Assembly (NCBI RefSeq): GCF_905171765.1
Contig: NC_053390.1
Location: 141,626,968-141,690,967 of the forward strand
Source: Bufo bufo
Lineage: Eukaryota > Chordata > Amphibia > Anura > Bufonidae
DNA length: 64,000 nt
Direction of reading: 5' to 3'
The position numbers were made by a program, and so were the translations under genes. Of this stretch, positions 1 to 11,067 are shown piece by piece (the stretch's first letter is position 1; every line of letters starts with the position of its first letter). The notes beneath the pieces were generated by a model. That model was not told the origin of the DNA, made no database searches, and worked only from the letters and a program-made list of their open reading frames with translations.

Positions 1-975
1 AACAGTGCAATCCACAGACCCCCCCCACCCCATAACAGTGCAATCCACAGACCCCCCACCCCATAACAGTGCCATCCACAGACCCCCCCCCCACCCCATA
101 ACAGTGCCATCCACAGACCCCCCCTTAACAGTGCCATCCACAGACCCCCCCTTAACAGTGCTATCCACAGACCCCCCCACCCCATAACAGTGCCATCCAC
201 AGACCCCCCCACCCCATAACAGTGCCATCCACAGACACCCCCCCACCCCATAACAGTGCCATCCACAGACCCCCCACCCATAACAGTGCCATCCACAGAC
301 CCCCCCTTAACAGTGCCATCCACAGACCCCCCACCCCATAACAGTGCCATCCACAGACCCCCCTTAACAGTGCCATCCACAGACCCCCCACCCCATAACA
401 GTGCCATCCACAGACTCCCCCCACCCCATAACAGTGCCATCCACAGACCCCCCTTAACAGTGCCATCCACAGACCCTCCCACCCCATAACAGTGCCATCC
501 ACAGACCCCCCACCCCATAACAGTGCCACCCATAGACACCCCCCACCCCATAACAGTGCCATCCACAGACCCCCCCTTAACAGTGCCATCCACAGCCCCC
601 CCACCCCATAACAGTGCCATCCACAGACCCCCCACCCCATAACAGTGCCATCCACAGACCCTCCCACCCCATAACAGTGCCATCCACAGACCCCCCTTAA
701 CAGTGCCATCCACAGACCCCCCCTTAACAGTGCTATCCACAGACCCCCCCCACAACAGTGCCATCCACAGACCCCCCCACCCCATAACAGTGCCATCCAC
801 AGACCCCCCCCCACCCCTTAACAGTGCCATCCACAGACACCCCCCACCACATAACAGTGCCATCCACAGACACCCCCCCACCCCATAACAGTGCCATCCA
901 CAGACCCCCCCACCCCATAACAGTGCCATCCACAGACCCCCCCCCTTAACAGTGCCATCCACAGACCCCCCCATT
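1..975. repeat. C-rich minisatellite, about 26-33 bp unit
   Basis: Some thirty units with the core AACAGTGCCATCCACAGA separated by C-runs. Longer units contain CACCCCATAACAG and shorter ones join directly as CCTTAACAG, so two length classes alternate irregularly. Long open frames on both strands (for example 161-814 on minus) arise only because the unit lacks stops in some frames and encode low-complexity peptides; I do not call them genes. The same core with a TGTCCGTCATCC variant recurs at 58610-59330. Confidence 0.97.
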
Positions 976-978
976 GCC

Positions 979-1342
979 GCTCCAGTACAGTTATGAAATG
1001 TGTAAAATTAATAATGATTCTATTCATGAGGCCCCCTCTGTAGTAGAACATTCAATAGATCCATCCTACTCACAGGGCTGTTATCGTAATCCAGGCCGGC
1101 CGGGCAGACGAGCGGCAGCGTCACTGACTGACGTCACGTGCCTGCGCCGCCTACTTCATTCATAAAGTATGCCGGGCAGGCACGTGACGTCAGTCAGTGA
1201 CGCTGCCGCTCGTCTGCCCGGCCGGCCTGGATTACGATAACAGCCCTGTGAGTAGGATGGATATATTGAATGTTCTACTACAGAGGGGGCCTCATGAATA
1301 GAATCATTATTAATTTTACACATTCTATAACTGTACTGGAGC
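979..1342. repeat. Long palindrome, 167-bp arms with 30-bp spacer
   Basis: Arms at 979-1145 and 1176-1342 are near-perfect reverse complements with a spacer around 1146-1175. The inner part of each arm carries GACGTCACGTGCCTG or its complement, G+C rich next to an A+T-rich outer arm. The transcript of either strand would fold into one long hairpin. A shorter palindrome with the same GTCACGTGCCTGC core lies in hAT-E at about 58264-58456. Confidence 0.93.
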
Positions 1343-1447
1343 TGGGGGCCGGAGCACAGTGAACGCACCGGCCCCCAGCTCCTCCTCCCAGTCCCTCCCC
1401 GCTGATACATCGCAGCCTGCGATGCTGGAGCATGGCAGGCTGCGATG
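1341..1447. repeat. Two short hairpins next to the large palindrome
   Basis: GCTGGGGGCCGG pairs with CCGGCCCCCAGC (1341-1379), and CATCGCAGCCTGC pairs with the imperfect GCAGGCTGCGATG (about 1409-1447). They continue the run of inverted repeats towards the presumed terminus of hAT-A. No coding content. Confidence 0.75.
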
Positions 1448-1539
1448 TCAAAAGGTGTCGGAACGCCGTTCCGGTGCGTTCCGCCAGAAAAAAAGCCCTG
1501 ATAGTACATAGGGACTGCAGGTAGTATAAGTATATAGGG

Positions 1540-1632
1540 GATGCTAGGAGTAGTAGTCCTAGGTACTACTACTCCTAGCATCACCCATGTACTTTTAACA
1601 TACAGCTCCTATGTATAAGCACATAGGAGCTG
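1540..1632. repeat. Two perfect short hairpins outside the hAT-A end
   Basis: GATGCTAGGAGTAGTAG pairs with its complement across 1540-1582, and CAGCTCCTATGT pairs across 1603-1632. Both have short loops. No gene is visible between 1501 and 1740; the rest of that stretch is A+T-rich with no further structure that I can see. Confidence 0.8.
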
Positions 1633-1739
1633 CTTATATTTTTATTTTGCACAACAAAAAAAACCTAAAAACTTTATATTCACCTTCAATGGCGTGCTGC
1701 CGACTCCCTCGCAGGCTGGCGTAAAGATGCAAATAGGAA

Positions 1740-2063
1740 GCTCCTCCTATATGCAGGCGCAGACCGGAAAAGCTTGGTACCGGATCCGGCATTAATACAT
1801 CTCAATGGAAATTAATGCCGGATCCGGCAAGTGCGGCATTGTTCTGGTATTTTGGCCGGATAAAAAAAACTAGCAATTTGCAGTATTTTGTCCGGTCAAA
1901 TACCGTACAAGGGACGGAACGGAAGACATCCTGATGCATACTGAATGGATTGCTTTCCATTCAGAATGCATTAGGACAAAATGGATACGTTGTTTTCCGG
2001 TATTGAGACCCTTTACTGGATTTTTTTATACCGGAAAAGAATAACGCTAGTGTGAAAGTACCC
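1740..2063. mobile_element. Right-end fragment of a CTTTCACAC-type MITE
   Basis: Ends AACGCTAGTGTGAAAGTACCC followed by TTA, matching the right terminus of the short elements at 16203-16700 and 21163-22100. Internal motifs shared with those copies include CATTCAGAATGCATTAGG-type sequence and repeated CCGGATCC-like words. I see no matching left terminus, so the copy appears 5' truncated and the left limit is approximate. Confidence 0.6.
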
Positions 2064-2069
2064 TTACAT

Positions 2070-2269
2070 TGATTTTCATGCCTGATCAGGTTTGTTCAGT
2101 TTTGCAAACTGGATACAAAAATGCTGCTTGCAGCTGTATTTTTGTCCATCCCCAAAACGCAACTGAACCGAATTGATACATACTGATGCAACCTTATTAG
2201 TTTTGTCCCTAATGACAATGAATGGAGACAAAACTGATAAGTTTTAAAAACGCAGATGTGAAAGTAGCC
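2070..2269. mobile_element. Second right-end fragment of the CTTTCACAC-type MITE
   Basis: Ends ACGCAGATGTGAAAGTAGCC followed by TTA, adjacent to the previous fragment. It contains TGCTGCTTGCAGC, the same kind of internal hairpin as the complete copies (GCTGCAAGCAGC at about 16511). The left terminus is missing. From 2270 to 2511 I see no gene and no clear repeat. Confidence 0.55.
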
Positions 2270-2511
2270 TTAGGATTACAGGGGCTAGGTGATATGCCTG
2301 AACTTGTCAATATTGGGGAGAAGGAAATGGCAAATGGCTAAGGTGCACCTAGGGGATTAACTGGAACCAGACCTTCTTGTCCAACATTAGTGACAAATGT
2401 TCTTTCAGCTTTCAGCACAAATTTCCACAGACACAATCCAAAATGTTGTAGAAGGCTTTCTCAGAAGAGTGAATTGTGTTAGCCTCATAAGGAGACCCAA
2501 CTCCATTTTAA

Positions 2512-2719
2512 AGGGATTGTACGAGAGATGAAAAAATTTGGGTCAGGTGTCAAGATTAAAACAAAAAAAACACCTGGTCGAGTCATCCTGGTTCCTGCAG
2601 CATGGCTCCCGTCCTCGACACTTCCTGTTCCTGCTGAAACAGAAATATCATCTTCTTGCATGTCATCACTGCTGGTTATACCGACCAAATTTTTTTTTTT
2701 CAGGTCTCGGACAGCACCT
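2512..2719. mobile_element. Short TTAA-flanked inverted-repeat element
   Basis: TTAA at 2508-2511 and 2720-2723 flanks 208 bp whose ends are inverted repeats (AGGGATTGTACGAGA versus AGGTGCTGTCCGAGA). TTAA duplication is typical of piggyBac and Kolobok superfamilies; assignment to either is inference. The open frames across it on both strands have no recognisable domain. Confidence 0.65.
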
Positions 2720-2951
2720 TTAACAGCCATGGGACCGTGTCCACATATTGTTGTGTTCAAAATAATAGCAGTCAGACATCACTAACCTGATTAATCACTG
2801 TTTTTGGTAGAAATTCAATTTCTACATGGCAAATAATTTACTAGCAGGTGTAGTAGAGTAATAGAAATCCAACAGACCCAACAGTCATGCCATGTATGAT
2901 GCTAATTCTCTGTTCAATCACTTATTGAAACAGGCATCTTCAAAATAATAG

Positions 2952-3525
2952 TGTAACGGTCATGAACACACACACACACACAGACATGGGGGAGGGAGTT
3001 ACCACTGCGCTCCACCCTCGCCCCTGACCCTGCCTACTTGCCTCGCAAGTCCTAATGACAAGGGACAACTGGAAGACAGTCCCTAACTTGGTGTAAGTGC
3101 AGGGAGGACAAACAGACAACAAACAGAACAAATACGGACCGAGTCAAAACCAGGAAGGCAGCGCAGTACAAAGGAACAAGCAGAGAATGGTCAGACGAAA
3201 GCCGAGGTCATTTACCAGGAGCAGCTAGAAGTACCAAAGGAGTAACCAGGGATCGTCTGGCAAACAGGAGGTAAGTACACCAGGAATCCAAGGAGACACA
3301 GGTGGAATCTGAATAACAGGCAATCTGTGGCCAGCAGATTGCCTGTTTAAATAGGGAGCCAGAGGGGTCATGTGATGTCGCCAGCGTCACATGACTCCAT
3401 ACAGACTACACAGCCGAGCGCCAATTGATCAGCTCGGCGCTCAGCCCTAAAACCATTTGCATGAATGCGCATAGATGCGCGGGGGGCGCTCCGGACGTGC
3501 CCGCCTCCTAGACCGCGCCGTGACA
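2952..3525 (-). repeat. Gypsy-1 3' LTR (574 bp)
   Basis: On the minus strand it begins TGTCACGGCGCGG and ends CCGTTACA, the usual TG...CA ends. A (CA)n tract near the inner-sense 3' end is shared with the other LTR. Compared with 9316-9948 it lacks a block of roughly 70 bp but keeps a GGCAATCTGTGGCC-containing stretch the other lacks, so both LTRs have changed since insertion. Confidence 0.96.
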
Positions 3526-4891
3526 GTACCCCACCTTTTACCCGGCGCCACTGGACCCAAGGACTCAGGTGACGGCTTCTCGGGATGATCCTCATGAAAT
3601 TTCTTAACCAGTCTAGGGGCATGAACCTCCCTAGCTGGTACCCAATACCTCTCCTCGGGTCCATAGCCCTTCCAGTGCACCAGATAATGCAAGGAATTAC
3701 GCACTCTCCTGAGAACCACAATTTTAGATACCACATACTCCACAGAATCCTTAACCTGAACAGGCAGAGGCGCGGCTTGTGACGATACAACAGGTTCGAT
3801 GTATTTTTTTAGTAGGGACTTGTGAAATACATCGTGAATGTGGAACGAGTCGGGCAATTCTAACCTAAATGATACAGGATTATTCACCTCTACGATTTCG
3901 TACGGCCCTATAAAGCCAGGAGCAAACTTTTTTGAAGCAACTTTGAGTGAAATTTTTTTAGAGGACAACCACACCTTATCCCCCACCTGAAAGTTCACCT
4001 CCGTGGAACGTCTCCTATTGGCCTTGACTCTTTGAATATTTTTAGCTTTTTCTAGGTTTGATTGAACCTGAGCCCATACTGTGCACAGTTTTGAGGAGAT
4101 CTTATCCGCCTCGGGATTACACAAGGAGACAGATGACCCAGAAAGAAAATAAACATGAAAGCCATAGTTACAAAAAAAAGGAGAGACCCCAGCAGAGGAA
4201 TTAACACGGTTATTCAGAGCAAACTCGGCTAACGGAAGGTATTTCACCCACAACTGTTGATCATCTGCAACATATGCCCTGAAAAATTGTTCCACCGACT
4301 GTTTGAGGCGCTCAGTCTGTCCATTACTTTCAGGGTGATAAGCAGATGAAAAGGACAGAGAAATCCGACATCTTAGACAGAAGGCCCTCCAAAACTTGGA
4401 TACAAACTGCACACCCCTGTCAGATACAATATTTTCTGGAATGCCATGTAAACTTACAATTTGTTTCACAAACAAAGATGCTAGGGTCTTCGCACTCAGG
4501 AGTTTAGGCAGGGGAATAAAGTGAGCCATCTTGCTGAATCTATCGACCACTACCCAAACCACAGTCTTACCCTCCGCAGGTGGCAGATCAGTGATAAAAT
4601 CTATCGAGATATGAGACCAGGGTCTACTGCGAATGGGAAAGGGTCGTAGGTCCCCAGCCGGGCAAGTCCTAGGGGTCTTAGACCTCACACAAACTTCGCA
4701 GGCCAACACATAAGACTTGACGTCTCTAGTTAAAGTAGGCCACCAGAATGATCTGGAAACCAGCTCTTTAGTGCCCTCAATGCCCTGATGTCCACAAAAA
4801 ACAGAGTCATGACACTCACCCAGCAGTTGGAGACGAAACTGTACGGGAACAAACCACTTATCTGTAGGAGTGGATGACGGAGCTAGTGTTG
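3447..4891 (-). CDS. Gypsy-1 integrase with C-terminal chromodomain
   Basis: Open frame of about 480 codons. It starts with an HHCC zinc-binding region (ECHD...GHQG...LACEVC), then the integrase core with D in [10 protein letters not shown] in VSDRGVQF and E in NGQTE; I count 35 residues between the last two, so DD35E is intact. A GPY/F-type region ([20 protein letters not shown]) and a chromodomain ([17 protein letters not shown]) follow. The enzyme inserts cDNA into host DNA, and the chromodomain is thought to direct targeting to histone marks. The frame continues through the purine tract into the LTR. A frameshift at about 4885 separates it from RNase H. Confident in family. Confidence 0.95.
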
Positions 4892-6079
4892 TTCAGCCTT
4901 GATGAGAGTCGCGATGTCCTGAGACAAGGCTGCTACGAAGACCTTAGCTGGTAAAATTGTTTCAGGTGGAGTCTCTGTAGGTTGGTACTCACAGAAACTC
5001 CGAGTGAGTGCGTCGACCTTCACGTTTCTACTTCCTGGTCTGAAAGTCATGGAAAAATTAAAGCGTGTAAAAAACAATGCCCATCTAGCCTGACGGGGAT
5101 TTAACCTTTTAGCCAACTTGAGAAACACTAGGTTCTTATGATTGGTAACAACAGTAACACTATGTTTTGCCCCCTCAAGAAAATGTCTCCATTCTTCAAA
5201 TGCCCACTTAATGGCCAGTAACTCACGATTCCCTATGTCATAATTTCTCTCAGAGGGTGAACACTTTCTGGAAAAAAAAAGGCACAAGGTCTCAGGTTAG
5301 TGAGGGTAGCAGGACCTTGCGAGAGGACTGCTCCTGCCCCGTCCTCAGAAGCATCCACCTCCACAATAAAAGCTTTTTCCTGATCTGGCTGGGTTAGAAT
5401 GGGAGCGCTACTGAAAGCCTCCTTTAGGGTTTCAAATGAACCTAAGGCCTCAGTAGACCAATTTTCCAGATCCGCCCCTTTTTTAGTTAGGTCGGTCAGT
5501 GGTCTAGCAATTACCGAGAAATTCTTTATGAACTTACGGTTAACGAATCCAAGGAAACATTGTGAGGCCTTTAAGGATGATGGTCTTACCCATCCCTTAA
5601 TCGCTAAAACCTTGCTGGGATCCATCTTTATGGCGTGGGGAGTCAGAACATGTCCGAGAAATATAATCTCCTGCACCCCAAAGCCACATTTTTCCTGTTT
5701 AGCAGATAATTGGTTTTCTCTTAACACCTCCAACACCTGTCTAGCATGAAACATATGACTCTCAAAATCAGGGGAAAATATCAAAATGTCGTCGAGATAT
5801 ACAATGACAAATTCTTCCAAGAACTCCCTAAGAATATCGTTCATAAAATTTTGAAACACAGTGGGGGGGCATTGCTGAGTCCAAAAGGCATAACGAGATA
5901 TTCAAAGTGACCAGCTGGGGTATTGAACGCTATTTTCCACTCGTCCCCCTCCTTGATTCGGATTAAATTGTATGCTCCTCTTAAATCAATCTTAGATAAC
6001 CAGGCCGCCCCTAATACCTGGTTAAATAAATCCAGAATCAATGGGAGGGAGTAATTATTCCGGATAGTGATCTTATTTA
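4883..6079 (-). pseudogene. Gypsy-1 reverse transcriptase (most of) and RNase H
   Basis: Three overlapping frames make up one gene. 5841-6079 holds [20 protein letters not shown] and [10 protein letters not shown]; 5233-5859 holds the catalytic FVIVYLDDILIFS and the RNase H start VEVDASEDGAGAVL; 4883-5287 holds the rest of RNase H ([26 protein letters not shown]). Two single-base shifts, near 5850 and 5265, break the frame. Reverse transcriptase copies element RNA into DNA and RNase H removes the template. The TDHKNL motif reads TNHKNL here. The N-terminal part of the enzyme lies beyond Tc1-B at 7674-8162. Confidence 0.93.
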
Positions 6080-7673
6080 CAAACCGGATTCCAAAAAAGT
6101 TGGGACACTAAGCAAATTGTGAATAAAAACTGAATGCAATGATGTGGAGATGGCAAATGTCAATATTTTATTTGTAATAGAACGTAGATGACAGATCAAA
6201 CGTTTAATCCGAGTAAATGTATCATTTTAAAGGAAAAATACGTTGATTCCAATTTTCACGGTGTCAACAAATCCCCAAAAAGTTGGGACAAGTAGCAATA
6301 AGAGGCTAGAAAAAGTAAATTTGAGCATAACGAAGAGCTGGAAGACCAATTAACACTAATTAGGTCAATTGGCAACATGATTGGGTATAAAAAGAGCTTC
6401 TCAGAGTGGCAGTGTCTCTCAGAAGCCAAGATGGGTAGAGGATCACCAATTCCCACAATGTTGCGCAGAAAGATAGTGGAGCAATATCAGAAAGGTGTTA
6501 CCCAGCGGAAAATTGCAAAGACTTTGCATCTATCATCATCAACTGTGCATAACATCATCCGAAGATTCAGAGAATCTGGAACAATCTCTGTGCGTAAGGG
6601 TCAAGGCCATAAAACCATACTGGATGCCCGTGATCTCCGGGCCCTTAAATGACACTGCACCACAAACAGGAATGCTACTGTAAAGGAAATCACAGAATGG
6701 GCTCAGGAATACTTCCAGAAACCATTGTCAGTGAACACAATCCACCGTGCCATCTGCCGTTGCCAGCTGAAACTCTACAGTGCAAAGAAGAAGCCATTTC
6801 TAAGCAAGATCCACAAGCTCAGGCGTTTTCACTGGGCCAGGGATCATTTAAAATGGAGTGTGGCAAAATGGAAGACTGTTCTGTGGTCAGACGAGTCACG
6901 ATTCAAAGTTCTTTTTGGAAATCTGGGATACCATGTCATCCGGACCAAAGAGGACAAGGACAACCCAAGTTGTTATCAACGCTCAGTTCAGAAGCCTGCA
7001 TCTCTGATGGTATGGGGTTGCATGAGTGTGTGTGGCATGGGCAGCTTGCATGTCTGGAAAGGCACCATCAATGCAGAAAAATATATTCAGGTTCTAGAAC
7101 AACATATGCTCCCATCCAGACGTCATCTCTTTCAGGGAAGACCCTGCATTTTTCAACAAGATAATGCCAGACCACATTCTGCATCAATCACAACATCATG
7201 GCTGCGTAGGAGAAGGATCCGGGTACTGAAATGGCCAGTCTGCAGTCCAGATCTTTCACCTATAGAGAACATTTAGCGCATCATAAAGAGGAAGGGGCAA
7301 CAAAGAAGGCCCAAGACGATTGAACAGTTAGAGGCCTGTATTAGACAAGAATGGGAGAGCATTCCTATTTCTAAACTTGAGAAACTGGTCTCCTCGGTCC
7401 CCAGACGTCTGTTGAGTGTTGTAAGAAGAAGGGGAGATGCCACACAGTGGTGAAAATGGCCTTGTCCCAACTTTTTTGGGATTTGTTGACACCATGAAAT
7501 TCTGATTCAACATATTTTTCCCCTAAAATGGTACATTTTCTCAGTTTAAACTTTTGTTCCGTGATTTATGTTCTATTCTGAATAAAATATTAGAAGTTGG
7601 CACCTCCACATCATTGCATTCAGTTTTTATTCACGATTTGTATAGTGTCCCAACTTTTTTGGAATCCGGTTTG
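6080..7673 (+). mobile_element. Tc1-B: Tc1/mariner transposon inside gypsy-1
   Basis: Inverted ends CAAACCGGATTCCAAAAAAG and its complement are flanked by TA (6078-6079 and 7674-7675). Removing it restores continuous reverse transcriptase sequence between CIDYRKL and [10 protein letters not shown] of gypsy-1, so the boundaries are exact. Length 1594 bp. The inverted repeats are near-identical over about 30 bp, and subterminal sequence (GAATAAAAACTGAATGCAAT) is also mirrored, suggesting a young copy. From memory, ends of this type are common in fish and amphibian genomes. Confidence 0.97.
6431..7453 (+). pseudogene. Tc1-B transposase (DD34E) with two in-frame nonsense codons
   Basis: One reading frame from ATG (6431, MGRGSPIPTMLRRKIVEQ) to TGA (7451), 340 codons, with no frameshift. 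Residues 10-60 look like a paired-type helix-turn-helix (GVTQRKIAKTLHLSSSTVHN). The catalytic triad is D in LWSDESRF, D in FQQDNARPH and E in SPDLSPIEN; I count 34 residues between the last two. In-frame stops occur at 6650 (TGA after ALK) and 7274 (TAG, where the family has Trp after PIEN). This is the cut-and-paste transposase that binds the element ends, inactive as written. Normal Tc1 length. Confidence 0.93.
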
Positions 7674-8440
7674 TAATTTCCGGTAATCTATACAGGGTCT
7701 AAGACCACCATCCTTCTTCTTAACAAAGAAAAACCCTGCCCCCATAGGAGAAACCAAGGGTCTAATGTGCCCCTTAATTAGACTCTCCTCAATGTAATCT
7801 TCCATGGCCTCACATTCCGGTTTAGAAAGATTGTAAATATGCCCCTTAGGAAACCTTGCCCCCTTCTCCAGGACTATGGCGCAATTATAAGGTCTATGGA
7901 AAGGAAGAGCCTCCGGGGACGACAACGGGAACACATCAGCATACTCCTTTATGATTGCGGGTAATACCTCAGACTCCACAGAGAACCCAACCCGTATTCT
8001 AGGCAAACATGAGCCGCACTCAGATCCCCAACTAACCATTTCCACTCTGGTCCAATCAATTGTAGGATTGTGTAATTGGAGCCAAGGCATCCCCAATACC
8101 ACCTTGACTGGTAAGTTCTCCAGGACTAACAGGGAACATTTCTCTGAGTGGCACACTCCCACAGCTAAGGAAATCTCTGAGGTACATTACCTCACAGTAC
8201 CCCCCACCAGGGGAGTGGAGTCGATGGCCATGATATGGATGGGCGTAGGTAAAAAAAAAAATTGGAATACCCTGTCTAGTAGTATACCCCTGGTCAATAA
8301 AGCTGGCCGCTGAACCCAAATCTATAAAGGCCTGACCCGACTACTTATTAGAACACAGAGAAATGGTTGTAGGAACTAAAAGCTTACTCTTAGTAATAAA
8401 AGGGAGTACCTGGTCCCTTGGTGGTCTTGTCTTGGAAGCC
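7674..8440 (-). pseudogene. Gypsy-1 protease and N-terminal reverse transcriptase
   Basis: Fragments read FIDLGSAASFID (retroviral-type aspartic protease: catalytic D kept, but the usual DSG is DLG), then VVLGMPWLQLHNPTIDW and the reverse transcriptase start FFFVKKKDGGLRPCIDYRKL, where Tc1-B cuts in. Separate frames at 8056-8319 and 7674-8162 imply a frameshift near 8100. The protease processes the Gag-Pol polyprotein. The DLG change likely weakens it. Confidence 0.88.
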
Positions 8441-8454
8441 TTATCAGAAAGGAT

Positions 8455-9285
8455 CCTCTTTGGACACTGATTGATCCAAAGGTCAGGATCTCCGCAGTAG
8501 AAACATATCCCACGTCTGCGGCGCTGATCCCCCTCTGGTCATGCCAATTTGCATAGGTTCTTCAGAGGAGACCTCAACACCACTCCTGGAACAAACCTCA
8601 GACTGGACCAGCACCTGAGAAGAGAACTGTCGTTCCTGTCGTCTTTCTCTCACACGTCGGTCGAGTCGGACTGCTAGGGTCATAGTCTCCTCAAGAGTCT
8701 CTGGGAGATGATAACATACTAGTAGGTATTTTAGATGATCAGATAGGCCTGACCTGAATTCACACTTAAGAGCTGGCTTGTTCCACCCTAAGGGAACACA
8801 CCACCTTCTAAATTGGGTGAAATACTCCTCCGCAGAGAGGTTGCCTTGAACCATTGCTTTCAGCGCAGTTTCGGCTACCAGGGCCCTGTCTGATTCATCA
8901 TACAGGGTACCCAGAGCCTGTAAAAACCCTCTACCGTGGTTAAACAACTAGCATCAGGCGGTAATGAAAAGGCCCACTCCTGGGGATCCCCCTGTAAGCA
9001 GGAAATAACAATGCTCACACGTTGTCTTTCCGACCCGGAAGACAAGGGGCGTAAACTAAAATACAGTTTACAGCTCTCCTTAAAGAAGTGAAACTTCCTC
9101 TGATCTCCAGAGAAGGGTTCTGGAAGTTTGATCGGTGGCTCCATATGAGGGCTCAAGTTCGGACCCGAGGCCTGAGGAGCAGCGGCATCTTGTCCTATTT
9201 CTAGGGAATATATCTTCTCCCCTAGCTCCTGCACCATCTGCGTCAGGTTTGACACATGCTCAGTCAGGGTCACTAGAGGATTCAT
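8455..9285 (-). pseudogene. Gypsy-1 gag
   Basis: Begins MNPLVTLTEHVSNLTQMVQE at 9285, about 30 bp inside the 5' LTR, and has the retrotransposon gag core (LPEPFSGDQRKFHFFKESC, YFTQFRRW, RSGLSDHLK). It ends in a zinc-knuckle remnant CFYCGDPDLWINQC, in which the usual His is Trp, so the CCHC set is incomplete. A single-base shift at about 8935 splits it into 8875-9285 and 8483-8947. Gag forms the cytoplasmic particle that packages element RNA. Confidence 0.88.
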
Positions 9286-9315
9286 GGTACAGTGGTTTCA
9301 GTAGGCCTGTTATTC

Positions 9316-9948
9316 TGTAACGGTCATGAACACACACACACACACAGACAGGGGGGAGGGAGTGACCACTGTGCTCCACCCTCGCCCCTGAAACTGCCTA
9401 CTTGCCTCGTAAGTCCTAATGACAAGGGACAACTGGACGGCAGTCCCTAACTTGGTGTAAGTGCAGGGAGGACAAACAGACAACAAACAGAATGAATACG
9501 AACTGAGTTAAAACCAGGAAGGCAGCGCAGTACAAAGGAACAAGCAGAGATTGGTCAGGAGAAAGCCGAGGTCGTTTACCAGGAGCAGCTAGAAGTACCA
9601 AAGGTGTAACCAGGGATCGTCTGGAGAAGGCCGGGATCAGGAACCAGGAAAGCAGTACAGCACAGCAGGAACAGACAGGGAGACGTCGGATAAACAGGAG
9701 GTAAGTACACCAGGAATCCAAGGAGACACAGGTGGCCAGCAGATTGCCTGTTTAAATAGGGAGCCAGAGGGGTCATGTGACGTGGCCAGCGTCACATGAC
9801 TCCACACAGACTACACAGCCAAGCACCGAGTGATCAGCTCGGCGCTCAGCCCTAAAACCATTTGCATGAATGCACATAGACACGCGGGGGGTCGCTGATG
9901 ATGCTCGCACGCTCCGGACATGCTCGCCTCCTAGACCGCGCCGTGACA
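9316..9948 (-). repeat. Gypsy-1 5' LTR (633 bp)
   Basis: Partner of 2952-3525; minus-strand ends TGTCACGG...CGTTACA. On the plus strand it starts TGTAACGGTCATGAACACAC. It borders the gag leader on its lower-coordinate side and the duplicated AATAG and Tc1-A on the other, which fixes element polarity. Confidence 0.96.
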
Positions 9949-10023
9949 AATAGCAGTGTGGAGTTCAATTAGTGAGGTCATTCATTCTTTGAAAAACAGG
10001 TGGCAATTATTGTCCTTATTTAA

Positions 10024-11067
10024 GGAAGGAAGTCAGCAAATGTTGTACATGCTGGTTACAGTGCATTTCTCTCCGAAATTCTGAGGAAAATCGGTCGTTC
10101 CAGACATTGTTCAGAAGAACAGCGTACCGTGATTAAAAAGTTGATTGGAGAGGGGAAAACATATAAAGAAGTGCAGAAAATAATATGCTGCTCAGCTAAA
10201 ATGATCGCAAATGCTTTAAAATGTCAACCAAAACCTGAAAGACGCTGAAGAAAGTGAAAAACTACCATTCAAATGGATAGAAGAATAGCCAAAATGGCAA
10301 GGACTCAGCCAACAATCAGCTCCAGGAAGATCAAAGAAGGTCTAAAGTTACCTGTGAGTACTGTTACAATTAGAAGACGCCAAGCTAGAAGCGCCCGCAA
10401 AGTCCCACTGTTGAAAAAAAGACATGTGCTGAAGAGGTTACAATTTGCCAAAAAGCACATTGACTGGCCTAAAGAGAAATGGTGCAGCATTTTGTGGACT
10501 GATGAAAGTAAGATTATTCTTTTTGGGTCTAGTTGCCGGAGACACTTTGTCAGACGACCCCCAAACACTGAATTCAAGCCACAGTACACTGTAAAGACAG
10601 TGAAGCATGGTGGCGCAAGCATCATGATATGGGGATGTTTCTCATACTACGGTGTTGGGCCTATTTATCGCATACCAGGGATCATGGATCAGTTTGAATA
10701 CATCAGAATACTTGAAGAGGTCATGCTGCCTTATGCTGAAGAGGAAATGCCCTTGAAATGGATGTTCCAACAAGACAATGACCCCAAACACACCAGTAAA
10801 TGTGCAACATCTTGGTTCTAGAGCAACAAGATTGACATTATGGAGTGGCCAGTCCAATCCCCGGATCTTAATCCAATAGAAAACTTGTGGGGTGACATCA
10901 AAAATGCAATTTCTGAGGCAAAACCAACAAATAGAGAAGAACTGTGGAATGTAGTCCAATCATCCTGGGCTGGAATACCTGTTCACAGGTGCCAGAAGTT
11001 GGTTGACTCCATGCAACACAGATGTACAGTAGTTCTCAGAAACAGTGGTTATAAAACTAAATATTAG
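10024..11067 (+). pseudogene. Tc1-A transposase (DD34E) with three in-frame stops
   Basis: A single frame without shifts carries stops TGA at 10246, TGA at 10255 and TAG at 10819. The N-terminal part (LRKIGRSRHCSEEQRTVIKK) precedes a second helix-turn-helix-like region ([19 protein letters not shown]). Catalytic residues are D in LWTDESK, D in FQQDNDPKH and E in SPDLNPIENLW; I count 34 residues between the last two, including the stop. The two TGA codons could derive from GGA and CGA and the TAG from CAG, but that is inference. No ATG opens the frame upstream, so the start is undefined. It differs clearly in sequence from Tc1-B and Tc1-C transposases. Confidence 0.9.

Larger units (their letters stand above)
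1..1500. mobile_element. hAT-A: right part of a non-autonomous hAT-like element (left end outside window)
   Basis: The segment runs from a C-rich minisatellite through a long palindrome to a possible right terminus ending ...AAAAAAAGCCCTG at 1500. Read on the minus strand that end starts CAGGGCTTTTTTTCTGGCGG, which fits the CAGRG start of hAT-type termini elsewhere in this window. The left terminus and left target duplication lie outside the window, so the 8-bp duplication test cannot be made. The minisatellite unit and palindrome core closely resemble those inside hAT-E (58038-59614). No transposase is present. The boundary at 1500 is inference; the internal repeats are directly visible. Confidence 0.5.
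2952..9948 (-). mobile_element. Gypsy-1: Ty3/gypsy chromovirus, full-length, minus strand
   Basis: Two LTRs bound gag and pol read on the minus strand, flanked by the 5-bp duplication AATAG (2947-2951 and 9949-9953) inside Tc1-A. The pol order is protease, reverse transcriptase, RNase H, integrase, chromodomain, which is the Ty3/gypsy chromovirus order. A purine tract (AAAAGGTGGGGTAC on minus) directly precedes the 3' LTR. Tc1-B splits the reverse transcriptase. Few frameshifts and retained catalytic residues suggest a fairly young copy; a tRNA primer site was not recognised. Confidence 0.97.

Noticed and set aside
161..814. 217-codon open frame on minus (Trp/Gly/Val/Cys-rich), and similar frames on plus
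   Set aside because: It is the minisatellite read in a stop-free frame; repeats every unit and has no domain.
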